Below, piece after piece: positions 1-5,597 of a stretch of DNA of 5,630 bases. Within the stretch, counting starts at the first letter, position 1, and each line of letters opens with the position of its first letter. The position numbers and the translations under genes are program-made. Source of the stretch: UBA10939 sp050942745 (GTDB lineage Bacteria > Myxococcota > Myxococcia > Myxococcales > UBA5297). The DNA lies in the NCBI GenBank assembly GCA_050942745.1, contig JBMNNX010000360.1, positions 1 to 5,630 of the forward strand, given 5' to 3'. Under the pieces are notes generated by a model that worked only from the letters and a program-made list of their open reading frames with translations, was not told the DNA's origin and searched no databases.

Positions 1-18
1 TGTCTGAACTCTATCGAT

Positions 19-48
19 GAAGGGCGCGCGAGCGTCGCTTCGCCCTTC
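19..48. repeat. Inverted repeat (8-bp stem, extendable)
   Basis: GAAGGGCG at 19-26 pairs with CGCCCTTC at 41-48. Within the loop GCGA (28-31) can pair with TCGC (35-38), giving a longer interrupted hairpin. Neither side is followed by an immediate T tract, so a terminator role is unproven. Confidence 0.55.
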
Positions 49-69
49 CCGAACTCGATTTTGATCGCC

Positions 70-92
70 GGACGCCAGCTCTCGCCGCGTCC
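70..92. repeat. Inverted repeat (6-bp stem)
   Basis: GGACGC at 70-75 pairs with GCGTCC at 87-92 around an 11-nt loop. It is modest by itself and could be chance in GC-rich DNA; it is listed because it lies in a row of similar hairpins. Confidence 0.35.
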
Positions 93-109
93 CGAAAAGT
101 GCTGTTGCG

Positions 110-139
110 CGATGCCCGCCCCCACTTCGCCGGGCATCG
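110..139. repeat. Inverted repeat (9-bp perfect stem)
   Basis: CGATGCCCG at 110-118 pairs perfectly with CGGGCATCG at 131-139 around a 12-nt loop. It is followed after 3 nt by the next hairpin. Confidence 0.6.
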
Positions 140-142
140 TTG

Positions 143-164
143 GGCCGGCGATCCGCCGCCGGCC
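143..164. repeat. Inverted repeat (8-bp perfect stem, 6-nt loop)
   Basis: GGCCGGCG at 143-150 pairs perfectly with CGCCGGCC at 157-164. All stem pairs are G-C, so it would be very stable in either RNA or single-stranded DNA. No T tract follows. Confidence 0.6.
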
Positions 165-192
165 AAGCTGCCTTGCAACCTTCCTGTCTTGA

Positions 193-224
193 GCCCGGAT
201 GCCATTCCTTCAGCCCCTCCGGGC
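193..224. repeat. Inverted repeat (7-bp stem, 18-nt loop)
   Basis: GCCCGGA at 193-199 pairs with TCCGGGC at 218-224. The long loop makes it weaker than its neighbours. Confidence 0.4.
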
Positions 225-307
225 ACGTGGCTTTCCCGCTCAGGGGATGAGAGCCAAAGCGATGAATGGGGCGCACTCTAGCAGCCAAGTACGCGAAAAC
301 CAAGGGT

Positions 308-324
308 TCATTTGTCCCCGACCC
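308..324. repeat. Repeat-like motif covering the 3' end of the radical SAM-DUF2344 gene
   Basis: The plus strand reads TCATTTGTCCCCGACCC; on the coding strand this gives GGGTCGGGGACAAATGA, including the stop codon and the codons for the last residues. I recall very similar GGGGTCGGGGACAAAT strings as dispersed intergenic repeats, often near REP-associated tyrosine transposase genes. That comparison is from memory. If correct, the stop codon is supplied by repeat DNA. Confidence 0.35.
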
Positions 325-2938
325 GATCGGCGCCCCGCCGAAAAAGCGCCTCGGTGGCTGCCGAAGCCTCGGCGAGCGGCGCCGCGGCGAACCGGGCGCC
401 CTCCTTGAGAAGGCGCACTCCGTCGGCCGAGCCGAGCAGTGCCCTGAGCAGTTCGGACGGCTTGGCGCTCGCTTCGTTGCCCGCCCGCAGCGCGAAGCGC
501 AGGGCGTCCTCACCGGCGACCGCGACGTCGAGCACGGCCGCCTTCAGATCGACCTGGCGGCCTTCGCCCGCCGGCTTGCCGGGCCTCTCGCGGGTGAGCG
601 CGACCGCCTCTGCCGCATGGAAGGCGGCAACGCGCTCGGCGAGGTCCGCCCTCGCGGCCGGAAGCCGGGCCAGGTACTCCATTGCCGAGATGGCGGAGTT
701 GAGCGAGGCCGAGCGCGGCGCGAGCACCTCGGCCGAGAGGACCGGGAAGTTCTCCGGCAGCGCCGCCCGCAGGTCGCGGGCGATCTGCTCGGGTTCGACC
801 GGCCGGGAGAGCAGCAGGTCGACGAACTCCGCCTGCGACTCGACGCCGACCGGGCAGGCGGGGCTGAAGGAGACCCGGGGCCTGGGGTTGAAGCCTTGCG
901 AGTAGACAATCGGCAGGCCCGAGCGCCGCACCGCCCGCAGCATCAGGGTCATTGTCTCGAGGTGGCTGACGGCGACCGCCCGTCCGGTCTTGCCGTAGCG
1001 GACGCGCACGGAGGTCCGCTCCTCGGCGACCGGAGCAGGCGCCGGAGCAGGCGCCGCGGCGCTCGCCTCGGGTTGATAGTCCTCGGGGCGGTAGAGCCGG
1101 TTCTCGACCGTCTTGAAGTCGCAGGCGCCACAGCCGCCGCACTTTCCCGCCGCGCAGTCCTCGAGCAGCGCCGCCTCGCGGCTGCGCGCCCGCTCCTTCA
1201 GCAAGAACGAGCGCGTCACCCCGCAGTCGATGCTGTCCCACGGCAGCAGCTCGTCCTCGCACCGCTCGCGGTTGGCCATGAACTCCATCGAGATGCGGTG
1301 CTCGCGCTCCATCGCCGCGAAGGCCCCGAGCCAGCGCTCGTGGGAGTAGTGCTCGGTCCAGCCGTCGAGGATCTGCCCGGCGCGCCAGGCGGCGAGCACC
1401 GCGGTCGCCACGCGCCGGTCTCCGCGCGCGAGCGCGCCCTCGACTATCGAGCTCTTGGCCTCGTGGTACTTGAGTGCGAGCCCGCCCTTTCCATTGAAGC
1501 GCCCGCGCAGCAGGTCGTGCCTGCGGATGGTCTCGCGCTGCGAGATCATCGCCTCCCACTGGAACGGCGTGAACGGCTTGGGGACGAAGGTGGAGACCGA
1601 GACGTTGATGCGCGCGGCCGGGTTGATGCCGCGGGCGAGCCGGTAGGCCCTGCGCGACAGGTGGGCTATCGCCTCGACGTCCTCGTCGGTCTCGGTGGGC
1701 AGGCCGATCATGAAGTAGAGCTTGATGAGCGACCAGCCGCGCCGGAAGGCGCTCTCGATAGCCGCGAGCAGGTTCTCCTCGCTGTTGCCCTTGTTGATGA
1801 CCCGGCGCAACCGGTCGGTCGCCGCCTCGGGGGCGATGGTGAAGCCGGTCTTGCGGACCTTGCCTATCTGCTCGGCCAGCCTGGCAGTCATCGTCTCGGT
1901 GCGCAGCGACGGAAGCGAGATGGCGACGCGCTCGGGGGCGAAGCGGTCGAAGAAGCTCTCGAGCACGCCGTTGATGCAGGCGTAGTCGCCCGCCGACAGC
2001 GAGAGAAATCCGACCTCCTCGTAGCCGGTGGCCGCGAGGCCGCGCTCGGCTATCCCGAGCACCCGGCGCGGGTCGCGCTGGCGGGCCGGCCGCGTCAGCA
2101 TCCCGGCCTGGCAGAAGCGGCAGCCGCGCACGCAGCCGCGCTGGATCTCGATGGCCAGGCGGTCGTGGACCGTCTGCATGAAGGGGACGATCTGCCGGTC
2201 GGGCTGCGGCACCGCGTTCAGGTCGGGGACGACGCGGCGCGAGATGCGCTCGTAGCCCGGCTTCTTCGGCACGATGGCCTTCAGCGTGCGGTCCTCGGCG
2301 TAGACGTGCTCGAACAGCGAGGGGACGTAAACCCCGGGGATCTCGGCGAGCTTCCACAGCAGCTCTGCGCGCGAGGCGCCCGAGCCCTTCCAGTCGATGA
2401 CCACGTCGCTGATCTCGCCGACCACCTCCTCGCCCTCGCCGATGGCGAAGGCGTCGAAGAACGGCGCGAGCGGCTCGCCGTTGAAGGCGCAGGGGCCGCC
2501 GCCGATGACGAGTGCGTCGCGCTCGCTGCGTTCGGAGGCGAAGAGCGGCACGCCCGCCAGGTCGAGCATCTCGAGGACGGTGGTGTAGCCCGCCTCGAAC
2601 TGCAGCGAGAAGCCGAGGATGTCGAAGTCGCGCACCGGCACCCGCGACTCGATGGACCAGAGCGGCACGCCGCGCTCGCGCATCAGGCGCGCCATGTCGG
2701 GCCAGGGCATGAAGACCCGCTCGCAGGCGAGGTCGGGCCGAAGGTTGAGTACGTGGTGCAGGAGCCGAAAGCCCACGTTGCTCATCCCGACCTCGTAGGT
2801 CTCCGGGAAGCACAGCGCCCAGGTCGCGCGCATGGAACGCAGGTCCTTGGCCGAGCTGTTGAGCTCGCCGCCGACGTATCGAGTGGGCTTCTGGGCGGAG
2901 AGGACGAGGGGATCGACGTCGAGGGTCTGGAACTTCAC
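308..2938 (-). CDS. TIGR03960-type B12-binding-like radical SAM protein fused to a DUF2344 (TIGR03936) domain
   Basis: An 876-residue protein of unknown substrate, probably cytoplasmic, as no signal peptide or membrane segment is visible. The N-terminal part (about residues 20-190) matches the TIGR03960 family: RYVGGELN, FPETYEVGMSNVG and GGGPCAFNGEP (146-156), then GEGEE. The radical SAM core follows, with CVRGCRFC giving the [4Fe-4S]-binding CxxxCxxC at C269, C273 and C276. The family blocks FTIAPEAATDRLRRVINKG (about 366-384) and LYFMIGLPTETDED (407-420) are also present. A second cysteine cluster (C595, C600, C603, C606) could bind metal. An Ala/Pro linker (about 626-640) leads to DUF2344 (about 642-840), recognised by KTGR, SHLETM and YSQGFNPRPR. 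In many bacteria the two parts are separate adjacent genes; here they are one chain. A GTG at 2974 also opens the frame but has no Shine-Dalgarno; GTG at 2938 has AGGAG 9 nt upstream and gives the usual family N-terminus (MKFQTLDVDPLVLS). Family assignment is firm; the biochemical role is not known. Confidence 0.95.
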   Translation of the reverse strand: MKFQTLDVDPLVLSAQKPTRYVGGELNSSAKDLRSMRATWALCFPETYEVGMSNVGFRLLHHVLNLRPDLACERVFMPWPDMARLMRERGVPLWSIESRVPVRDFDILGFSLQFEAGYTTVLEMLDLAGVPLFASERSERDALVIGGGPCAFNGEPLAPFFDAFAIGEGEEVVGEISDVVIDWKGSGASRAELLWKLAEIPGVYVPSLFEHVYAEDRTLKAIVPKKPGYERISRRVVPDLNAVPQPDRQIVPFMQTVHDRLAIEIQRGCVRGCRFCQAGMLTRPARQRDPRRVLGIAERGLAATGYEEVGFLSLSAGDYACINGVLESFFDRFAPERVAISLPSLRTETMTARLAEQIGKVRKTGFTIAPEAATDRLRRVINKGNSEENLLAAIESAFRRGWSLIKLYFMIGLPTETDEDVEAIAHLSRRAYRLARGINPAARINVSVSTFVPKPFTPFQWEAMISQRETIRRHDLLRGRFNGKGGLALKYHEAKSSIVEGALARGDRRVATAVLAAWRAGQILDGWTEHYSHERWLGAFAAMEREHRISMEFMANRERCEDELLPWDSIDCGVTRSFLLKERARSREAALLEDCAAGKCGGCGACDFKTVENRLYRPEDYQPEASAAAPAPAPAPVAEERTSVRVRYGKTGRAVAVSHLETMTLMLRAVRRSGLPIVYSQGFNPRPRVSFSPACPVGVESQAEFVDLLLSRPVEPEQIARDLRAALPENFPVLSAEVLAPRSASLNSAISAMEYLARLPAARADLAERVAAFHAAEAVALTRERPGKPAGEGRQVDLKAAVLDVAVAGEDALRFALRAGNEASAKPSELLRALLGSADGVRLLKEGARFAAAPLAEASAATEALFRRGADRVGDK
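1031..1054. repeat. Two exact tandem copies of a 12-bp unit in the interdomain linker
   Basis: CGGAGCAGGCGC occurs twice in a row within the radical SAM-DUF2344 gene. On the coding strand it contributes to the Ala-Pro run of the linker between the second cysteine cluster and DUF2344. Unit length is a multiple of three, so copy-number change would lengthen or shorten the linker without a frameshift. Confidence 0.8.
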
Positions 2939-2947
2939 TCGGATGCG

Positions 2948-2952
2948 CTCCT
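2948..2952 (-). promoter_or_regulatory. Shine-Dalgarno site deciding the GTG start of the radical SAM-DUF2344 gene
   Basis: The minus strand reads AGGAG, 9 nt before the GTG whose first base is at 2938. The alternative in-frame GTG at 2974 is preceded by CTAGCGCCC with no purine-rich element. This favours the shorter protein, whose N-terminus also looks like other TIGR03960 proteins. Confidence 0.65.
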
Positions 2953-3280
2953 GCTCGCGGCCACTCGCACCCACGGGCGCTAGGCCAGACTTGGTTGAAC
3001 CCCCGAAGGCGCCCGCATGTTACGGGCCGAACACCGGAGCGCAAGGTCGGTCGAGGCGTCGGCCAGGAGTCGGATGCCCGCTGCTGCCTTTGGCGGCGAT
3101 CGCGGCCGGTTACTCTGATTGCGAGAGAGGCGGCCCGGTGGCGGTCGGCCGCGGCAGGCGCCCGCGCCTCTTGGGCTCCCCGCCAGTCGATTCCGGCGCC
3201 GCGACCTGATCGCGAGCTCACCGCCAGCCGGTCTGGTCGCCGGGACGGGCCCGGAGACTCACCGGCAGGACGATTCTCCA

Positions 3281-3298
3281 GAGCGCTTCGGCGCGCTC
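3281..3298 (-). terminator. Weak candidate hairpin terminator after the DUF99 gene
   Basis: GAGCGC at 3281-3286 pairs with GCGCTC at 3293-3298 around a 6-nt loop, about 12 nt after the DUF99 stop on the minus strand. No U tract follows, so intrinsic termination would be poor. It might be only a transcript-end stabilising stem or chance. Confidence 0.25.
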
Positions 3299-3310
3299 CG
3301 TCTTCCGGGC

Positions 3311-3886
3311 TCAGGCCGCCCTTCCGCTCTCTCCGCGCACGACCGCCGCGCCGATCAAGTGGGCCAGGCGCAGCGCCTCGGGGGCGTTCCCGGTGTCGGT
3401 GAGGCGGCGCAGCGCCTCGGCGGTCTCGTCGGGCGAGGCGCCGAGGACCTGGAAATAGAATGGCGACCGCTCGTAGACCGGCCCCGCTTTGCGCAGGATG
3501 GCGAGCCGGCGCTCGGGCCTGGGCAGCTTGCGGATGGCGGCCTCCATTGCCCTCAGGTCGGGCAGGCCGCGCATCACCGCGACGCACGGCTTGCGCAGCT
3601 CGCGGTGCAGGTGCTCCAGGTCGACGACGTTGAGGCCGCCGAAGGTGATGCCGTCGAGCAGCACGAGGTGCAGCTGCGGCAAGAACTTGCCTCCAGCAAG
3701 CAGGCGCACGAGCGTTTCGGTCGCGTTCCAGCCGTCGCGCCGCACCTCGCCCCAGACCATCCCTTCGAACCGCGTGCCCGAGCAGACGACCCCGGCCACG
3801 TTCACCCGGGAGCCGCGCCGGCGGGCGAACGGCGCGTCGTCGAAGCCGATGGCGCGGATGAGCCGTCCCGCGGCGGGGAAGACCAT
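3311..3886 (-). CDS. DUF99 family protein (endonuclease dU / endonuclease V-like fold)
   Basis: A 191-residue soluble protein of the DUF99 (PF01949, formerly UPF0215) family, close to the usual family length. From memory, this family is related to endonuclease V, and members have been annotated as endonuclease dU, cutting deoxyuridine-containing DNA; that activity is transferred by family and not shown here. Visible hallmarks are RAIGFDDAPF near the N-terminus (D16, D17), DGWNAT (51-56), LVLLDGITFGGLNVVDL (75-90s, D78) and KPCVAVMRGLPDL (99-111). The acidic residues D16/D17 and D78 sit on predicted strand ends, where an RNase H-like metal site would lie. The ATG at 3886 lies 6 nt after the tautomerase stop, and its GAGGT ribosome-binding site overlaps the last tautomerase codons, so the pair is probably co-transcribed and translationally coupled. 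The family is best known from archaea and is patchier in bacteria. Confidence 0.9.
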   Translation of the reverse strand: MVFPAAGRLIRAIGFDDAPFARRRGSRVNVAGVVCSGTRFEGMVWGEVRRDGWNATETLVRLLAGGKFLPQLHLVLLDGITFGGLNVVDLEHLHRELRKPCVAVMRGLPDLRAMEAAIRKLPRPERRLAILRKAGPVYERSPFYFQVLGASPDETAEALRRLTDTGNAPEALRLAHLIGAAVVRGESGRAA

Positions 3887-3892
3887 CGTCGT

Positions 3893-4285
3893 CTAGACCT
3901 CGACCTTGTAGCCGAGGGCGGCGTCGCAGGCCGCCGTGCCGCCGCGCACGCTCCAGCTCTCCCGCGGCTCCTCGTGGAGCACGACCATCAAGCTCGCCGG
4001 CGGAATCCCAGGGCGCACGGACAGGCGCCGCGCGAGGGCCGTATAGAGCTTGCGCTTCGCCTCCAGGCTGCGGCCGGCGAACGCGGTGATCTCGACCAAC
4101 GTCCAGCTCTCCGGCGGGCGATCGCCGGTCGCGACGTTGCCCGGCCCGTGCAGCACGAGCCGCTGGAAGCGGTCGTGCTCCGGTATCCCGAACGCCTCGA
4201 CGAGCGCGGCGTGTACCTCTTCGAAGACTGCAGTGCGCCACTGCGGAGTCTTGGGTCCAAGGGCTTCTATGCGCACGAGCGGCAT
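3893..4285 (-). CDS. Tautomerase family protein (4-oxalocrotonate tautomerase superfamily, Tautomerase_2-like)
   Basis: A 130-residue protein beginning MPLVRIEAL. After removal of Met this exposes an N-terminal proline, the catalytic base of the tautomerase superfamily. The layout matches the longer, roughly 130-residue group (PF14552 type) and not the 62-residue 4-oxalocrotonate tautomerases: a beta-alpha-beta unit with GIPEHDRFQRLVLH (33-46), then a second unit with VEITAFAGRSLEAKRKLY (64-81) and a terminal ESWSVRGG (109-116). Substrates vary widely in this group and cannot be deduced. The frame stays open up to 4375, but the ATG at 4285 is preferred because it places the conserved Pro second and has GGAGGT 8 nt upstream. 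It is the first gene of a probable operon with the DUF99 gene and is divergent from amrS. A link between a tautomerase and a nuclease-like protein is not obvious; they may simply share a promoter. Confidence 0.9.
   Translation of the reverse strand: MPLVRIEALGPKTPQWRTAVFEEVHAALVEAFGIPEHDRFQRLVLHGPGNVATGDRPPESWTLVEITAFAGRSLEAKRKLYTALARRLSVRPGIPPASLMVVLHEEPRESWSVRGGTAACDAALGYKVEV
3897..3901 (-). promoter_or_regulatory. Ribosome binding site of the DUF99 gene, inside the end of the tautomerase gene
   Basis: The minus strand reads GAGGT, 10 nt before the DUF99 ATG at 3886. It lies within the last Glu-Val codons of the tautomerase gene, whose TAG stop is at 3895-3893. This placement suggests translational coupling. 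Confidence 0.5.
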
Positions 4286-4293
4286 TCGCGTTG

Positions 4294-4299
4294 ACCTCC
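4294..4299 (-). promoter_or_regulatory. Strong Shine-Dalgarno fixing the tautomerase start
   Basis: The minus strand reads GGAGGT, 8 nt before the ATG at 4285. This is the best ribosome-binding site in the window and excludes the longer in-frame start at 4375. Confidence 0.8.
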
Positions 4300-4438
4300 G
4301 AGGCCGAGCCTCGTCCGCCGACAGAGGATCGTCGGGCCGGCACGGATGAAAGCACACCGCGCGCGCTGTTCCCAACGCTCGAGCCGGAGACGGCCGCCGT
4401 GCCCGCCGGCTGGCTTTCCCCCGCTGTTCGTCCGGCGC

Positions 4439-4444
4439 TAGCGT
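4439..4444 (+). promoter_or_regulatory. Candidate -10 box (TAGCGT) for a leaderless amrS transcript
   Basis: TAGCGT matches the TANNNT -10 pattern and ends 9 nt before the amrS ATG. This is the spacing expected when transcription starts at or very near the start codon. No Shine-Dalgarno precedes the ATG. No good -35 is visible around 4416-4421. A six-base pattern is weak evidence by itself. Confidence 0.25.
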
Positions 4445-4453
4445 CTACACGCC

Positions 4454-5518
4454 ATGACCGACCTCACCTACCCCGCCCGCTTCTTCCGCGCCGACGGCGA
4501 TCACCTGGTCTGCTCGGCCTGCCCTCGTCACTGCCGGCTCGCCGAGGGCCAGCACGGCTTCTGCTACGTGCGCAAGAACAGCGGCGGCCGGCTCGACCTC
4601 ATCGCCTACGGCCGGCCGAGCGCGGTCGCCGTCGATCCGATAGAGAAGAAGCCGCTGTTCCACTTCCTGCCAGGCAGCAGCATCCTCAGTATCGGCACCG
4701 CCGGCTGCAACCTCGGCTGTCGCTACTGCCAGAACTCCGACCTGTCGCGATCACGGTCGATCCACGATCGATCGATGGACCTGCCGCCCGCGGCGGTCCC
4801 GGGCCTTTGCGAGGAGCACGGCGCCGCCTCGGTCGCCTTCACCTACAACGATCCGAGCGTCTTTCCCGAATACGCCATCGACATCGCCCGGGCCTGCCGG
4901 GAGCACGGCATCGCCACCGTGGCGGTGACCGCGGGCTACATCGGCGCCGAAGCGCGCGCCGAGCTCTACGAGGTCATCGACGCGGCGAACATCGACCTCA
5001 AGGCCTTCAGCGACGCCTTCTACCGCAATCTGTCGCTCGCCAGCCTCGCGCCGGTGCTCGAGACCATCGAGCACTGCCTGAAGGCGGGCGTCTGGGTCGA
5101 GCTGACGACGCTGCTCATCCCCGGCCACAACGACTCGGACGAAGAGCTCGCCGCCGAGGCGAGGTGGATCGCCTCGACGCTGGGCCGCGACGTGCCGCTT
5201 CATCTCACGGCCTTTCATCCCTCCTTCAAGATGCTCGACGTGCCCCCGACGCCGTCGGAGACGCTGCGGCGGGCCCGCCGCCTCGCGCTCGACGAGGGGC
5301 TTCGCTACGTCTACACAGGCAACGTCGTCGCCCCCGAGGGCGACACGACCCGCTGCCACGCCTGCGGTCAGGTGCTGATCGAGCGTGCGTGGTTCGCGCT
5401 CGAGCACAACGAGCTGGTCGGCACCAACCGATGCCCGAAGTGCCAGGCGCTCATTCCGGGCCTTTTCGACGCGCGCTCGAAGCGCTCTTCGACTGGCCGC
5501 CGGCACGGCCTTGTCTGA
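4454..5518 (+). CDS. amrS: AmmeMemoRadiSam system radical SAM enzyme
   Basis: A 354-residue radical SAM enzyme of the AmmeMemoRadiSam type, related to pyruvate formate-lyase activating enzymes. The family co-occurs with AMMECR1-like and MEMO-like proteins; its reaction is not established to my knowledge. Three cysteine regions are visible. The N-terminal block CSACPRHC with a following GFC (C20, C23, C27, C37) is typical of the family. The radical SAM motif CNLGCRYC gives C85, C89 and C92. A C-terminal zinc-ribbon-like pair, CHAC and CPKC (C301, C304, C327, C330), follows. Other family blocks are IEKKPLFHFLPG (63-74), FTYNDPSVFPEY (129-140), NIDLKAF (179-185) and LIPGHNDSDEEL (221-232). Many relatives have YNEP where this has YNDP. 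The start is well fixed: an in-frame TAG at 4439-4441 precedes it, and ATG 4454 is the only ATG/GTG candidate before the conserved cysteines. No Shine-Dalgarno is present. The partner genes are not in this window. Confidence 0.95.
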   Translation: MTDLTYPARFFRADGDHLVCSACPRHCRLAEGQHGFCYVRKNSGGRLDLIAYGRPSAVAVDPIEKKPLFHFLPGSSILSIGTAGCNLGCRYCQNSDLSRSRSIHDRSMDLPPAAVPGLCEEHGAASVAFTYNDPSVFPEYAIDIARACREHGIATVAVTAGYIGAEARAELYEVIDAANIDLKAFSDAFYRNLSLASLAPVLETIEHCLKAGVWVELTTLLIPGHNDSDEELAAEARWIASTLGRDVPLHLTAFHPSFKMLDVPPTPSETLRRARRLALDEGLRYVYTGNVVAPEGDTTRCHACGQVLIERAWFALEHNELVGTNRCPKCQALIPGLFDARSKRSSTGRRHGLV

Positions 5519-5533
5519 CGAGCTGGCGACCGT

Positions 5534-5584
5534 GTCAAGCGACAGCAATTTCTGCCCCCCTTACGTCACTCAGACTGACCCCCT
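5534..5584. repeat. C-rich repeat-like segment downstream of amrS
   Basis: Just after amrS the base composition shifts to short AT-containing and poly-C blocks: CAATTTCTGCCCCCC (5546-5560), then ACTCAGACTGACCCCC (5568-5583). These resemble dispersed intergenic strings ending in GGGGTCAGTCTGAGT that I recall near IS200-like or REP-associated transposase genes. The ATTTcTgCCCC part also resembles the motif at 308-324 in the same orientation. No transposase gene is present in the window. Confidence 0.4.
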
Positions 5585-5597
5585 CCGGGCCCCGGTG

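Larger units (their letters stand above)
1..307. other. Intergenic stretch without a convincing gene, rich in inverted repeats
   Basis: Only short open frames occur here and their translations are Arg-, Gly- and Ser-rich without recognisable motifs. No tRNA or known riboswitch pattern was recognised. The stretch lies downstream of the radical SAM-DUF2344 stop and contains five inverted repeats between 19 and 224, listed separately. Any gene starting to the left of the window cannot be seen. Confidence 0.6.
2939..3310. other. Non-coding spacer between the DUF99 gene and the radical SAM-DUF2344 gene
   Basis: This 372-nt spacer should hold the end of the tautomerase-DUF99 transcript and possibly a promoter for the downstream radical SAM gene. 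Open frames across it on both strands give Arg/Pro-rich translations with no family motif. I see no clear sigma-70 promoter. Two small inverted repeats occur: AGGCG/CGCCT at 3156-3169 and GAGCGC/GCGCTC at 3281-3298. Confidence 0.55.
4286..4453. promoter_or_regulatory. Divergent intergenic region with promoters for the tautomerase-DUF99 unit and amrS
   Basis: These 168 nt separate the start codons of two divergently transcribed units, so promoters for both must lie here or just beyond. I see no clear sigma-70 -35/-10 pair on the minus strand. On the plus side the best candidate is a TANNNT box next to the amrS start. No long operator-like inverted repeat stands out apart from CGCTAGCG at 4436-4443. 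Confidence 0.5.

Noticed and set aside
11..408. Three short frames of 60-71 codons at the left end
   Set aside because: They overlap one another on both strands, have biased Arg/Ser/Gly/Pro composition and show no motif. One runs into the opposite strand of the radical SAM gene.
266..2983. A 905-codon open frame on the plus strand, antisense to the large radical SAM gene
   Set aside because: It covers almost exactly the minus-strand gene, and its translation is rich in Arg, Gly, Ala, Asp and His with no recognisable domain. Long antisense frames are common opposite genuine genes in GC-rich DNA.
3156..3169. Small inverted repeat AGGCG/CGCCT in the spacer
   Set aside because: A 5-bp stem in GC-rich DNA with no T tract is not distinguishable from chance.
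2832..3402. Two plus-strand frames of 125 and 135 codons across the spacer
   Set aside because: Their translations are Arg- and Pro-rich and they overlap known genes antisense at their ends. There is no family resemblance.
3366..3420. A 15-bp direct repeat (GGCGCAGCGCCTCGG) occurring twice about 40 bp apart
   Set aside because: It lies inside the DUF99 gene and encodes two separate EALR-type helix segments using the same favoured codons, so it is adequately explained by protein sequence and codon bias.
3119..4294. A 391-codon plus-strand frame opposite the tautomerase and DUF99 genes
   Set aside because: It is antisense to two recognised genes, with a low-complexity Arg/Ala/Gly-rich translation.
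510..4355. A 1281-codon open frame on the minus strand spanning three genes
   Set aside because: It runs through the tautomerase, DUF99 and radical SAM genes in a different frame, and crosses non-coding DNA. The Arg/Ala/Pro-rich translation has no family motif, whereas the three overlapped frames do.
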